A stretch of 64,000 nucleotides of DNA, taken from Heloderma charlesbogerti. Taxonomy: Eukaryota > Chordata > Lepidosauria > Squamata > Helodermatidae. The position numbers and the translations under genes are program-made. The notes beneath the pieces are model-generated. The model worked only from the letters and a program-made list of their open reading frames with translations, searched no databases and was not told where the DNA came from. The stretch is from assembly GCA_026122225.1 (NCBI GenBank), contig JANEZZ010003061.1:5022001-5086000 (forward strand). Reading direction: 5' to 3'. The first letter of the stretch is position 1; every line of letters starts with the position of its first letter. Below are positions 53,775 through 64,000 of the stretch, in pieces.

Positions 53775-53861
53775 TAAGGCTGCAATTTTCCAGGGCATAA
53801 GTCCCATTGAACTCAACAGAACTTACTTCTGAGTTCGCATGCATAGGGCTGTACTGTAAAT
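53775..53861. repeat. GCAATCCTAT palindrome family member
   Basis: AGGCTGCAATTTTCCAGGGC then GTCCCATTGAACTCAACAGA and GCATGCATAGGGCTGTACTG. Diverged at the left. Confidence 0.6.
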
Positions 53862-54299
53862 CAATTGTTTTACTTCCATTGATTTCAGAACGATTGTGAC
53901 CTATTTCTTTTGTTCCAAAGAAAGTGTAAAGCTCTAAGAGGGCTGAGTAGCTTATTAATAAGCAACAGTCTAGACTTATTATCCTTGTTAGTAATGTAGA
54001 CATCAAAATCAATATGTATCTACATCTGCAGTGCTCTGCTCAGCTGTCTCCTAGCTGAGCAGAGCAGAGCAGAGGAAGTTGCTCAACTGGTCTAGGGGCT
54101 ATGCAAGCAAGCAAGCTCCCAGAGAGCGAGCGAGCGAGCAGAATGAGCGAGCAGGGAGATCAAACAGGAGGTTGGCAGGGGAGGTCAAGGGGGAGGCCCC
54201 TAACAATTCTTTCAATTTCTTTTTCTGGTAACACACACTTCCATACCAGTGGGACTCTGTTGTTAACCTCCAGTGAATAGAGGACAAAGCGCAGGCTAT
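53862..54299. other. intergenic, no gene seen
   Basis: Holds CTGAGCAGAGCAGAGCAG-type repeats and a GAGCGAGCGAGCGAGC run near 54124. No coding signal. Confidence 0.4.
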
Positions 54300-54343
54300 C
54301 CCAGTACAATCAGAAAGCTAGAAACATAAACGGAATAGAGACT

Positions 54344-54598
54344 ATGGAAGGAAAAGACTCTTCAGTGGTGGTAACCTGTAACGTCTGTGCAATGTTTGTT
54401 TTCTTGCCTGAGATCAACATGGCCTACACGTGCAACAAGTGCAAGTTGATTACACTGCTGGAAGAAAAAGTAAGAGGACTGTAGCGGCGAGTGTCGACCC
54501 TCCAGGGAATAAGAGAAGACAAAGAATTCTTAGACAGAACGGTGGAACTACAGCAGCAAAGCGAAGTATAGAAGCTAGAAGAGCTGAGGCAGAAGAGG
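54344..54598 (+). pseudogene. CR1 ORF1 remnant with CxxC zinc-knuckle-like start
   Basis: Reads MEGKDSSVVVTCNVCAMFVF, then MAYTCNKCKLITLLEEKV. Two CxxC pairs suggest the zinc-binding start of CR1 ORF1. A stop follows at 54482, and a second near 54568. Downstream it is joined directly to ORF2 sequence, so most of ORF1 is gone. Confidence 0.7.
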
Positions 54599-54826
54599 AA
54601 AATGCTGAGTCGAGGAAAAATGTGGGAAACAAACAGAACAAACTTGAACTCTTAATATGGGGGAGAAATTATGAGTTGATATGTGTAACTGAAACTTGGT
54701 GAGATGACTCCCATGACTGGAATACAGCCATTGAAGGATGTAACTTGTTCAAAAAGAACAGAAGGAACAGAAAGGGAGGTGGAGTTGCACTGTATGTTAA
54801 AAATATATATCCCTGCACAGAAATAT

Positions 54827-56741
54827 TTATTTATTTATTTATTTATTAATCGTCCATCTGGCTGGTCACCAGCCACTCTGGGCGATGTACAATAATAGAA
54901 ACAGTTTAAAACAATAAAATTCTACATTAAAAACATAATATTTCTAAAAATACCCTAACCCACCCCAAATGCCTGCCTGAACAACCACGTTTTTAATGCA
55001 CAGCGGAAGCTCATTAAAGAGGGAGTATGGCGGAGTTCCCTAGGGAGGGAGTTCCACAGAGTGGGGGCCACCACAGAAAAGGCCCTCTCCCTCGTCCCCA
55101 CCAGTCTAGCTGTCCTGGCTGATGGGACAGAGAGAAGGCCATCCAAGGCTGATCTTGTTAAGTGGCCTCTCTGGTGTTGCTGGAGGTGCTCCTTAAGATA
55201 GGCTGGCCCAGAATTATGTAGGGTTTTAAAGGTCAAAACCAACACCTTGAATTTGGACCAGAAAATAACTGGTAACCAGTGCAACTCCTTCAGCACAGGA
55301 GTGATGTGATCTTGCCGGCGGCTGCCTTTAATCAGGCGAGCTGCCATGTTCTGTACCAGCTGCAGCTTCCAAACCGTCTTCAAGGGTAACTCCATGTTGA
55401 GCGCATTACAGTAGTCTAGACGAGAGGAGACCAGGGCATGTACTACCAATGGGAGCAGATTGTCGGAAAGGTAGGGGCACAGCCGCTGTATGAGATGGAG
55501 TTGGTACAGCACTGCCTGGCTCACAGCTGACACCTGAGCCTCCATGGACAGCTGGTAGTCTAAAATGACCCCCAGGCTGCAGACCTGGTCTTTCAAGCGT
55601 AGCCATACCCCATTCAACACCAGGTCAACATCCCCCAACCTCCTCTTGTCTCCCACCAAAAGTACCTCGGTCTTGTCAGGGTTCAGCTTATTCCTCCCCA
55701 TCCAGCCACTCACCGTCTCCAGACATTTAGACAGGGATTCTACGGCCAACCTTGGTGAAGATTTGAATGAGAGGTAGAGCTGTGTGTCATCTGCATATTG
55801 ATGACACCGCACCCCAAACCTCCTGATGATAGCCCCCAGCGGCTTCACATAGATGTTAAATAGCATTGGGGAGAGGATGGAACCCTGTGGCACCCCACAA
55901 GTGAGCGGCCACAGGTCTGAAACCTCCTCTCCCAGTGCTACCTTCTGGTACCTGCCGGAGAGGAAGGACCGGAACCACCGTAATTCGGTGTCTCCAATGC
56001 CCAATCCCTCCAGGCGGTCCAGGAGGATACTGTGGTCAACGGTATCAAAAGCCACTGAGTGGTCGAGGAGAACAAGTAAGGAGCATTCACCCCTATCCAG
56101 AGCCCTCGTCATATTATCCACCAAGGCAACCAAGGCCGTTTCTGTCCCATGCCCAGGCCTGAAGCCTGGCTGAAATGGATCTAGATAATCAGCTTCTTCC
56201 AAGTGTGCCTTCAACTGCATCGCCACCACCCGCTCAATCACCTTGCCCCAAAATGGCAGATTCGAGACTGGGCGAAAGTTGTTCAGAACTTGGGGATCCA
56301 ACGAGGGCTTTTTTAAAAGCGGTCTTATCATTGCCTCCTTGAGAGCTGATGGCATCCCTCCCTCCTCAAGGGAGGTGTTTACCACCAGTCTGATCCCCTC
56401 ACCCGACCTCTCTCTGCAGCTCATAATGAGCCAAGATGGGCAAGGATCAAGTAAGCAGGTGGCTGGCCTTACAGATGAAAGCACCTTGTCCACTTCCTCA
56501 GAAGAAAGAAGCTGGAACCTATCCCACAAAACTGGTTTGCCACAGACCACATCTTGCTCACTGACTGTATCCACAGCGCACGGAATAACACTCCTAATCC
56601 GATCAATTTTATCTGCAAAGTGCCTTGCCAAGGCCTCACAGGAGGCCTTAGAATGCTCCAGCGGTTCCAGAGCAACTGGACCGACCAGGCTCCAGAACAT
56701 TTGGAACAGCCTCCTGGGACAGCACTCTGCAGACGCGATAG
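54827..56741 (-). mobile_element. L2-like LINE inserted in CR1
   Basis: The 3' end is an ATTT tail at 54827 next to AATCGTCCATCTGGCTGG. The 5' end is around TATCGCGTCTGCAGAG at 56741. It is antisense to the CR1 that it interrupts and very similar to the L2 at 32080-33367 over the shared part. Confidence 0.85.
54955..56741 (-). CDS. L2 reverse transcriptase, long open frame without endonuclease
   Basis: From the 5' truncation to the stop at 54955-54957 the frame is open for about 595 codons. Seen in order: SCEALARHFADKIDRIRSVI, FRPVSNLPFWGKVIERVV, FQPGFRPGHGTETALVALVD, LLVLLDHSVAFDTVDH (motif A; the Leu-Ser-Ala of other L2 copies is His-Ser-Val), CGVPQGSILSPMLFNIYVK (motif B), QYADDTQLYLSF (motif C), SRLDYCNALNMELP and RAFSVVAPTLWNSLP. 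The endonuclease domain is missing. The open frame could also be read into flanking CR1, but that part is antisense CR1. Not expected to work alone. Confidence 0.82.
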
Positions 56742-59064
56742 AGGATGAGCTTGGTAGCCCCATCAAGAGCATCTGGGTTAAAATAAATGGAGCAAAGAAT
56801 AAAAGGAACATGGTGGTCTGAGCTACTACCAGCCACCCAATCAAAGAGAAGATGAGGGTGAAACTTTTGAAAAGCAAATTGCCAAAGTTTCAAGGAAGCA
56901 TGATCTAGTAGTAATGGGGGACTTCAATTTCCCCGATATTTGTTGGGAGACAAATTCTGCAAAACATGGCCCCTCCAAGAAATTCCTGACTTGTGTTGTT
57001 GATAACTTCCTCCTACAGAAAATGGAGGAAGGAACTAGAGGATCGGCTATCCTTGACTTGATCCTAACCAACAGAGATGACTTAGTGGATAAAGTAGCAG
57101 TTACAGGAACTCTGGGGGAAAGTGACCATGTTATACTTGAGTTCTAGGTTCTAAAGGAAGCAAAAGCCGAGTGTAGCCAAACACATACCCTGGATTTTAG
57201 GAAAGCCAATTTTAATAAACTCAGAACAATGAAAAGTAAGGTCCCATGGCAAGCGACTCTAATGAGAAAAGGGGTCCAAGATGGGTGGGAGTTTGTAAAA
57301 AAAGGAAATTCTAAAGGCACAATTACAAACCATTCCAACAACAAAAAAAGGTGGAAGACAACAGAAGAAGCCAATGTGACTTCACAAAAAGATTGGAGAT
57401 TACCTGAAAACTAAAAAGGACATGTGTAGGAAGTGGAAGGAAGGCCAAGCTACAAAGGAAGAGTACAGGCAGGTAGCACAGACTTGCAGGGATGGCATCA
57501 GGAAGGCTAAAGTTGAGAACAAGCTGAGGTTAGCGAGGGATGCTAAAAGCAACAAAAAGGCTTTCTTCAGATACATGCATAGTAAAAGACAGAGGAAAGA
57601 AATTGTGGTTCAACTATTAAATAAGGATGGCAAAATGATAACAGATGACAAAGAAAAGGCAGAAGTGCTCAATACCTACTTCTGCTCAGTCTTCTCCCGA
57701 AAGAGGGTCTATGACTCCCCTGGAAAAGGTGAAGTACATGCTGAAGGGGCAGAATTGCAGCTTGAGATTGATAGGCATATGGTTAAGGAACACCTAATTA
57801 CTTTGAATGAGTTCAAATCTCTAGGACCAGATGAACTGCATCCTAGAGTAATAAAGGAACTGGCAGAAGAACTCTCAGAATCACTGTCTATTATCTTTGA
57901 GAAATTTTGGAGGACGGGTGAAGTGCCAGATGACAGGAAGAGGGCTAATGTTGTCCCTATCTTCAAAAAGGGCAAAAAGGAGGAACCTGGGAACTACAGA
58001 CCAGTCAGTCTGACATCAATCTCTGGGAAAATTCTGGAGCAGATTATAAAGAGATCAGTATGTAAGCACCTTGAAAAGAATGCAGTGATTACTCAAAGCC
58101 AAGATGGATTTATCAAGAACAAATCCTGCCAGACTAATCTGATCTCATGTTTTGATCAGGTAACCTCCGTTGTGGACTGTGGGAATGCGGTGGACATAAT
58201 ATACCTCAACTTCAGTAAAGCTTTCAACAAAATGCCTCATGATATATTGATTAGCAAACTAGCTAAAAGTGGGCTAGATGAAACAACTGTCAAGTGGATC
58301 CACAGTTGGCTACAGGATTGGACTCAAAGGGTGCTTATCAGCAGGGTCATCTCAAACTGGGGAGAGGTAATGAGCGGGGTACCACAGGGCTCAGCCCTGG
58401 GCCCAGTGCTCTTCAACGTTTTTATGAATGACTTGGAGAAGGAGGTGCAGGGAATGCTTATCACATTTCAGATGATACAGAATTGGGTGGGATAGCTAAT
58501 ACCTTGGAAGACAGAAACAATTCAAAGTGATCTTGAGATACTGGAGCGCTGGACAGAAAACAACAGAATGAAATTTAGTAGGGATAAATGCCAAGTTCTG
58601 CACCTTGGAAAAAGAAACCAAATGCACAATTACAAGATGGGCGATACTTGGCTCAACAATACTATAAGCGAGAAGGATCTTGGAATTGATGTAGATCACA
58701 AGCTGACTATGAGCCAACAATGTGATGTGGCTGCAAAAAAGGCAAATGCTATTTTGGGCTGCATTAATAGAAGCATAGCTTCCAAATCCCGTGAAGTACT
58801 AGTTCCCCTCTACTCAGCACTGGTTAGGCCTCAAGTACTGTGTCCAGTTCTGGGCACCGAACTTTAAGAAGGATGCAAACAAGCTGGAGAGGGTTCAGAG
58901 GAGGGCAACAAAGATGATCGGGGGACTGGAAACAAAGCCCTATGGATTGAAAGAACTAGGCATGTTTAGCCTTGAGAAGAGAAGACTGAGGGGAGATATG
59001 ATAGCACTCTTCAAGTCCTTGAAAGGTTGTCACAGAGAGGAAGGCCAGGTTCTCTTCTCGATTG
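56742..59064 (+). pseudogene. CR1 ORF2, second part, frameshifted
   Basis: Endonuclease pieces ([31 protein letters not shown]) precede stops near 57147 and 57414. The frame 57422-58495 keeps RPVSLTSISGKILEQII, YLNFSKAFNKMPHD (motif A with Asn for the usual Asp) and MSGVPQGSALGPVLFN. Motif C is disrupted by a deletion near 58465 (LITFQMIQNWVG instead of FADDTKLGG). A further frame 58568-58867 covers the thumb region. Dead copy. Confidence 0.85.
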
Positions 59065-59431
59065 CGGGCGCTTTAGATGACGCCGTTACCCTCCAGGGTG
59101 TCTCCTGTCATTTCCTCCAGCCTATCTTGTGTTTTCCCCAAATGCGAAAAATGTGATATTTTTTCCAGCGCCATGACATCCCTGTGAAATTCTCCAATAG
59201 CGGAAGAAACTGCTGTGTCTGCCTGCTGTGGGCGTTTGTTTTCAGTTGTTGGGGGCGGTCAGGATGAGATTTGACAGGAGCGTGGCAAGAATCGCCTGCC
59301 CATTGCATCTCCTGTCTCTGCATTTCTCCGCTGGAGGGAGAAGAGGGCAAAATGCCTCCCTGCAACGAAGGGAGACACATCTGATCCCCCACCCCACAAA
59401 GCTCAGAAGCAACGTCCTCTGTTGTTTCAGA
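59065..59431. other. non-CR1 sequence after CR1 break
   Basis: No similarity to the CR1 3' region or to other repeats in this window was noticed. No gene. Confidence 0.45.
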
Positions 59432-59618
59432 GCACCCTATTAAGTTCAGTGGGGCTTACTCCCAAGTAAGTGTGCCGAGCGGTGCAGACTTACAGGGTGA
59501 TCTTATGTCTACTCAGAAGTAAGTCCCATTGAGTCCGGTGTGGCTTACTCCCACATAAGTGTTCCAAGGGTTGCAGACTTACAGCACAATCTTACATTTT
59601 ATGTCTACTCAGAAGTAA
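59432..59618. repeat. GCAATCCTAT palindromes, one whole and two halves
   Basis: GTTCAGTGGGGCTTACTCCC, then CTACTCAGAAGTAAGTCCC, then GTGTGGCTTACTCCCAC and again CTACTCAGAAGTAAGTC. A small tandem array of the family. Confidence 0.65.
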
Positions 59619-59830
59619 GTCAAAGGTTTCCTGGGGGCTGTGAGAAAACAGTCCAGCAGAAGTTAAGCTACAAAAACAAGACTCTCCCCACCCCGAAGGC
59701 ACTCCCTCAGTTCAAACCATGTGGCTGCAATGTAAAGAAGCCCTTCCTAGTCCCACAAAGAAATCGAGAGCAGGAAGCTCTGGAAAGGATGTGGGTTTTT
59801 GTGGGGGGGTTGCTTAATGTAGAAACACCC

Positions 59831-59909
59831 TTAGATTCCTGCATTGAGCAGGGGGTTGCACTCAATGGTCTTATAGGCCTCTTCCAACCCTATGATTCTA
59901 TGATCCTAT
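59831..59909 (+). mobile_element. CR1 3' terminus
   Basis: GATTCCTGCATTGAGCAGGG, ACTCAATGGTCTTATAGGCC and CCCTATGATTCTATGATCC. It may be the true 3' end of the CR1 broken at 59064, or a separate truncated insertion. Confidence 0.82.
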
Positions 59910-61625
59910 ACAATATCGGGGCTAAAAGCTCTGCCCATGTTTTGGTTTCTGCATTTTCAGCAGGCAAAGCCTGTATATTTTTGAAACCTTTCTTAATCAT
60001 AAGGGATTTCCCCAACAACGTTTCTATTCCCCTTGAAAACAGCAATATTATCTCAGGAAAACAATTATCTAGTTTTGATAGTAGTTTGGTATGAAAGGCA
60101 ATCCATTGGCCATGGGCTGTGCTTGAGTACTGGGATCCCTATATATCTAGAACTTGTTCCAGTCATGCTATTACTCAGTGCTTCAAATGGCTTGCTGCCT
60201 AGTCCTTCAACTACATTGAAGTTCAGTCCCACTGTGTTCAATGGAGCTTATGGAAAGTGTGCCTAGGACTGCAGCCTGAAGTAAGTCAATTGCATAGTGC
60301 AGGGCATGTAATTACAGTAAGACTGATGTCATAAAATTACTTACTCTAGAGTAGAGATCTTGAGTTCAGAGGGACTATTTACCAACAAATGGTTTTAAGA
60401 CCTCAGTTTATGAATCAACAGAACCTTGTAAAAGGAGATCCTTTTCAAGGGATCTGGCTTCCAAGATCTGCCTTCCCCTCGAGAGGAAAGGACCTCCACC
60501 TGATGTTTGGGGATCCCCCTCCCTGCCACACCACAGCTCACCCCATTCAGCATGTTCTCCTGACTCCCTGTATAGCATTTCAGGGGGTTGGAGGGGCTGC
60601 TGTAGGAAAGAGGAGGCAGGAAAGTCCACATCCACCAGTGCAGTTGATCCAGCTTAAATCTGGATCCAACCCCCAGTGTTGTAACATAGAAGTAATAATA
60701 AAAAGTCTTTCGTGATTAATGTTATACCTTTGCTCTCAGTGAACACCCTGTTCCACGTATATAAACCTCTACGGGAAAAAGCTTTATCCTGTTGGGGAAA
60801 TATTTCTTCTATGTAGACTTTGTCAACAGCCATTCATGAACTTGTTAAAGCGAAAGTCCTTTTTATTTGTATTCATGAAATAAAATAAACACATTCTCTT
60901 TGATCCTTAACCAACCCTTTCTTGTTAACTTGCACTAGACTTTTATGTTTCAGTCTTCATTGTACATGTAATTATTTGAAAAGTGATTTTGTTTTAAATT
61001 ATTTAGCCTTTTCTGAATTTTAGATAAACACAGGCATGTTTTGCTAAAGATTAAAAATAAATTTCACACGACACTGCAAAACGTAGCAAAGATAATAATG
61101 TGTAGGCGTCAGTTTGTTCCAAAACAAGACTCTCTGGGGGGCCCTTTTAACACACTGCTACGTTAAAATCGTGTTCTGAAAGCCTCAGGAAACCCTACTC
61201 GAACCCACCCTTTCCTGAAACTGGTGAAAGTATTTTTAAAAATACTGCAGTGAAAAAAGTTACTGCCAAACCAGATTGTTTTGTGTGGTTACTGTTTCCA
61301 ATTGTTTCAGTTTTTAATATATTGATAATGCAAATGCTACTAATAATAACTTTGAATGAAATGTTAATGGCATCAAAATACCATGGAGTGTAATGAGAAA
61401 AGTAAAAGTTTCCATACTAGAGCAGTCACTAGGGCAAACCATGGCGTCTTCTGGGATAATGTGGCTTAATTGTAAGTCATATAAACTGTTGCTTTAAAAA
61501 TATTTTAATTTTTTGGACCTGATAGCTTTAGTCTAACAAAATGTTCTACAGGAGCTCTCGATAATATCTCACATGAGGTATGACTGATTATTCAGTTGCT
61601 TATTTAAAGTTCATTGATGTCCCCA
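59910..61625. other. intergenic, no gene seen
   Basis: A half palindrome of the GCAATCCTAT family lies near 60220-60275. The rest is AT-rich with no coding or repeat signature. Confidence 0.4.
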
Positions 61626-61691
61626 TAGATATGCTCCCATAGCATATCTAAGTGCGGTTAGATATGCTCCCATAGCATATCCAAGTGCAGT
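61626..61691. repeat. two tandem 33-bp units, each with a short palindrome
   Basis: Each unit contains GATATGCT, CCCAT and AGCATATC, a short hairpin. The two units differ at two positions. Confidence 0.85.
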
Positions 61692-62109
61692 TCTGATGTT
61701 TTCAACTCATTCAACATCTTGTACTATACTGTATGTGTACTGCCATATTGTGTTTTCTTTAATCAAAATTTCATTGTTTAAAAATAGAATCACATGCTGG
61801 GGTTTCCAAGGCAAATTTTTTCATTCTAAGGCAGGATGCTGTACACACCACTAATCCAAGATTCCAGTGTATCACAAACAGTGAGTGGGAACAGGTAAGG
61901 TTTACTGCACCAAGGCACCTGTTCCATTACTGTGAAAGGGGAAAAAAATACTGGGGTTGTAACATTTGCAAATGAACACTAGAGGTTGCTCAGTAGCTAA
62001 GCATTGGTAAACCTTTTGTCAGTGCTGTGAGGGCCTGCCTGATAGTGCCAGCTGCTGTTTCAGCATCATGTACATGTAGGTTAGATATAGGTATTTTTGT
62101 TTTCGACTC
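61692..62109. other. non-coding, no feature seen
   Basis: Sequence up to the 3' end of the Bov-B element. Nothing supported. Confidence 0.4.
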
Positions 62110-64000
62110 TGTTGTTGTTGTTGTTCAGTCGTTCAGTCGTGTCCGACTCTTCGTGACCCCATGGACCATAGCACGCCAGGCCTTCCTGTCCTGCGCTCTC
62201 TCCCGGAGCGTGCTCAAGTTCATATTCATTGCATCCGTGATGCTATCTAGCCATCTCATCCTCTGCCGTCCCCTTCTCCTTTTGCCTTCAGTCTTTCCCA
62301 GCATCAGGGTCTTTTCCAGGGAGTTTTCTCTTCGCATTAGGTGGCCAAAATATTGGAGCTTCAGCTTCATTATCTGTCCTTCCAATGAGCACTCAGGGTT
62401 GATTTCCTTTAGGATGGACTGATTTGACCTCCTTGCAGTCCAGGGCACTCGTAAGAGTCTTCTCCAGCACCACAGTTCGAAAGCATCAATTCTTCGGCGC
62501 TCAGCCTTCCTTATAGTCCAGCTCTCACAGCCATACATTACTACTGGGAAAATCATAGCTTTGATTAGACGGACCTTTGTCGGCAAGGTGATGTCTCTGC
62601 TTCTTACTATGCTGTCTAGGTTGGCCATAGCTTTCCTCCCAAGGAGCAAGCGTCTTTTAATTTCATGGCTACAGTCACCGTCCACGGTGATCTTGGAGCC
62701 CAAGAAAGTAAAATCTGTCACTGCTTCCATTTCTTCCCCTTCTATATGCCAGGAAGTGATAGGGCCAGATGCCATGATCTTCGTTTTTTTAATGTTGAGT
62801 TTCAAACCAGCTTTTGCACTCTCCTCTTTCACCCTCAACAAGAGGCTCTTGAGATCCTCTTCGCTTTCTGCCATTAGGGTGGTATCGTCTGCATATCGGA
62901 GGTTGTTGATAATTCTCCCGGCAATCTTAATTCCAACCTCTGATTCATCCAACCCGGCATTTCTCATGATGTACTCTGCATATAAGTTAAATAAGCAGGG
63001 TGACAATATGCAGCCTTGTCGTACTCCTTTCCCAATTTTGAACCACTCGGTTGTTCCATGTGTGGTTCTTACTGTTGCTTCTTGACCCTCGTACAGGTTT
63101 CTCAGGAGACAGGTAAGGTGGTCTGGTACTCCCATCTCTTTAAGAATTTGCCACAGTTTGTTGTGATCCACACAATCAAAGGCTTTAGCGTAGTCAATGA
63201 AGCAGAAATAGACGTTTTTCTGGAATTCTCTTGCTTTCTCCATGATGCAGCGAATGTTGGCGATTTGATCTCTAGTTCCTCTGCCTCTTCGAAACCCAGA
63301 TTGTACTTCCGGTAATTCTCGGTTCGCATACTGCTGAAGCCTAGCTTGTAGGATTTTGAGCATCACCTTGCTGGCATGTGAAATGAGCGCAATTGTGCGG
63401 TAGTTTGAACACTCTTTGGCGTTGCCCTTCTTTGGAATTGGAATGTAAACTGACCTTTTCCAGTCTTGTGGCCACTGTTGAGTGTTCCAGATTTGTTGGC
63501 ATATTGAATGCAGCACTTTAACAGCATCATCTTCTAGGATTTTAAATAGCTCGGCTGGAATACTGTCATCTCCGCTAGCTTTGTTGTTACTAATGCTTCC
63601 TAAGGCCCACTTGACTTCACTCTCGAGGATGTCCGGCTCAAGTTCAGTAACCGCACTATCATGGCTATCAGGGACATTCAGATCTTTCCTGTATAGTTCT
63701 TCTGTGTATTCTTGCCACCTCTTCTTAATCTCATCTGCTTCTGTTAGGTCCCTGCCTTCTTTGTCCTTTATCATGCCCGTCTTTGCACAGAACGTTCCCT
63801 TGAGATCTCCAATTTTCTTGAAGAGATCTCTAGTCTTTCCCATTCTGTTGTTTTCCTCGATTTCTTTGCATTGTTCATTTAAGAAGGCCTTCTTGTCTCT
63901 CCTTGCTATTCTCTGGAACTCTGCATTCAGTTGGGTATATCTTCCCCTTTCTCCCTTGCTTTTCGCTGCCCTTCTTTCGTGAGCTACTTGTAAAGCCTCA
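62110..64000 (-). mobile_element. Bov-B (RTE clade) LINE, continues past window
   Basis: The 3' end on the minus strand is GTCGGACACGACTGAACGAC and an (AAC)n tail at 62110-62125. Upstream it is coding all the way to the window end. The 5' part with the endonuclease lies outside. Bov-B is known for patchy distribution across squamates and ruminants. Confidence 0.92.
62125..64000 (-). CDS. Bov-B reverse transcriptase, open to window end
   Basis: The open frame covers about 624 codons without a stop. The ATG at 63843 is internal, since the frame continues upstream (EALQVAHERRAAKSKGERGR). Visible: GDDSIPAELFKILEDDAVKV, IPIPKKGNAKECSNYRTIAL, QSGFRRGRGTRDQIANIRCI, FIDYAKAFDCVDHNKLW (motif A), GVRQGCILSPCLFNLYAEY (motif B), LRYADDTTLMA (motif C), then YGCESWTIRKAERRRIDAF and HGVTKSRTRLND at the end. 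All core catalytic residues are present. It copies Bov-B RNA and probably that of Sauria SINEs sharing the 3' end. Confidence 0.9.
   Translation of the reverse strand, partial: EALQVAHERRAAKSKGERGRYTQLNAEFQRIARRDKKAFLNEQCKEIEENNRMGKTRDLFKKIGDLKGTFCAKTGMIKDKEGRDLTEADEIKKRWQEYTEELYRKDLNVPDSHDSAVTELEPDILESEVKWALGSISNNKASGDDSIPAELFKILEDDAVKVLHSICQQIWNTQQWPQDWKRSVYIPIPKKGNAKECSNYRTIALISHASKVMLKILQARLQQYANRELPEVQSGFRRGRGTRDQIANIRCIMEKAREFQKNVYFCFIDYAKAFDCVDHNKLWQILKEMGVPDHLTCLLRNLYEGQEATVRTTHGTTEWFKIGKGVRQGCILSPCLFNLYAEYIMRNAGLDESEVGIKIAGRIINNLRYADDTTLMAESEEDLKSLLLRVKEESAKAGLKLNIKKTKIMASGPITSWHIEGEEMEAVTDFTFLGSKITVDGDCSHEIKRRLLLGRKAMANLDSIVRSRDITLPTKVRLIKAMIFPVVMYGCESWTIRKAERRRIDAFELWCWRRLLRVPWTARRSNQSILKEINPECSLEGQIMKLKLQYFGHLMRRENSLEKTLMLGKTEGKRRRGRQRMRWLDSITDAMNMNLSTLRERAQDRKAWRAMVHGVTKSRTRLND

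Larger units (their letters stand above)
54300..59064 (+). mobile_element. CR1 LINE copy, split by an antisense L2
   Basis: CR1 sequence runs from an ORF1 start through the ORF2 5' region to 54826 and resumes at about 56742 with GAGCTTGGTAGCCCCATCAA. It continues to 59064, where CR1 similarity stops at GGCCAGGTTCTCTTCT. Against the intact copy, the two halves join within one endonuclease codon run. The segment between ORF1 and ORF2 is deleted. Confidence 0.88.

Overview
The window is vertebrate nuclear DNA, almost certainly from a squamate reptile (lizard or snake). It holds spliced single-copy genes with GT-AG introns and a mobile-element mix typical of squamates: Bov-B LINE, a Sauria-type SINE whose 3' end resembles Bov-B, CR1 and L2 LINEs, hAT-like MITEs, a Tc1-like transposon and solo LTRs. 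I cannot name the species.

Two protein genes are present and converge on each other. SLC46A3 (lysosomal MFS transporter) lies on the + strand. Its last four coding exons are at 4401-5265, 14492-14575, 18434-18590 and 21440-21527, and its first coding exon appears to lie left of the window. POMP (proteasome maturation protein) lies on the - strand, complete in six coding exons from 50020 down to 37861. Spliced, they give 141 codons plus stop, and the first coding exon carries only the ATG. A CpG island at about 49.8-50.3 kb surrounds that ATG. From memory, human chromosome 13 also has SLC46A3 and POMP as convergent neighbours.

Layout: 1-21.5 kb is SLC46A3 with introns full of nested repeats, including a CR1 with an uninterrupted 967-codon ORF2 (10823-13726) and two inverted solo LTRs (15490-17056). 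21.5-37.4 kb is intergenic: a triple nest (hAT-like host, SINE, Tc1-like element with DD38E spacing), palindrome-rich hAT-like elements, a short Bov-B and an L2. 37.4-50.3 kb is POMP. 50.3-64 kb lies upstream of POMP and is mostly LINE: an internally deleted Bov-B, a CR1 split by an antisense L2, and a Bov-B whose reading frame is still open at the window end.

The least ordinary signal is a family of hAT-like non-autonomous elements (7457-8406, 25321-25795, 35182-36013, relic at about 1864-2075). They are built of palindromes inside larger palindromes, share TAGGGATG ends, and two of them have perfect 8-bp target-site duplications. I found no CRISPR array, rRNA or functional tRNA gene.
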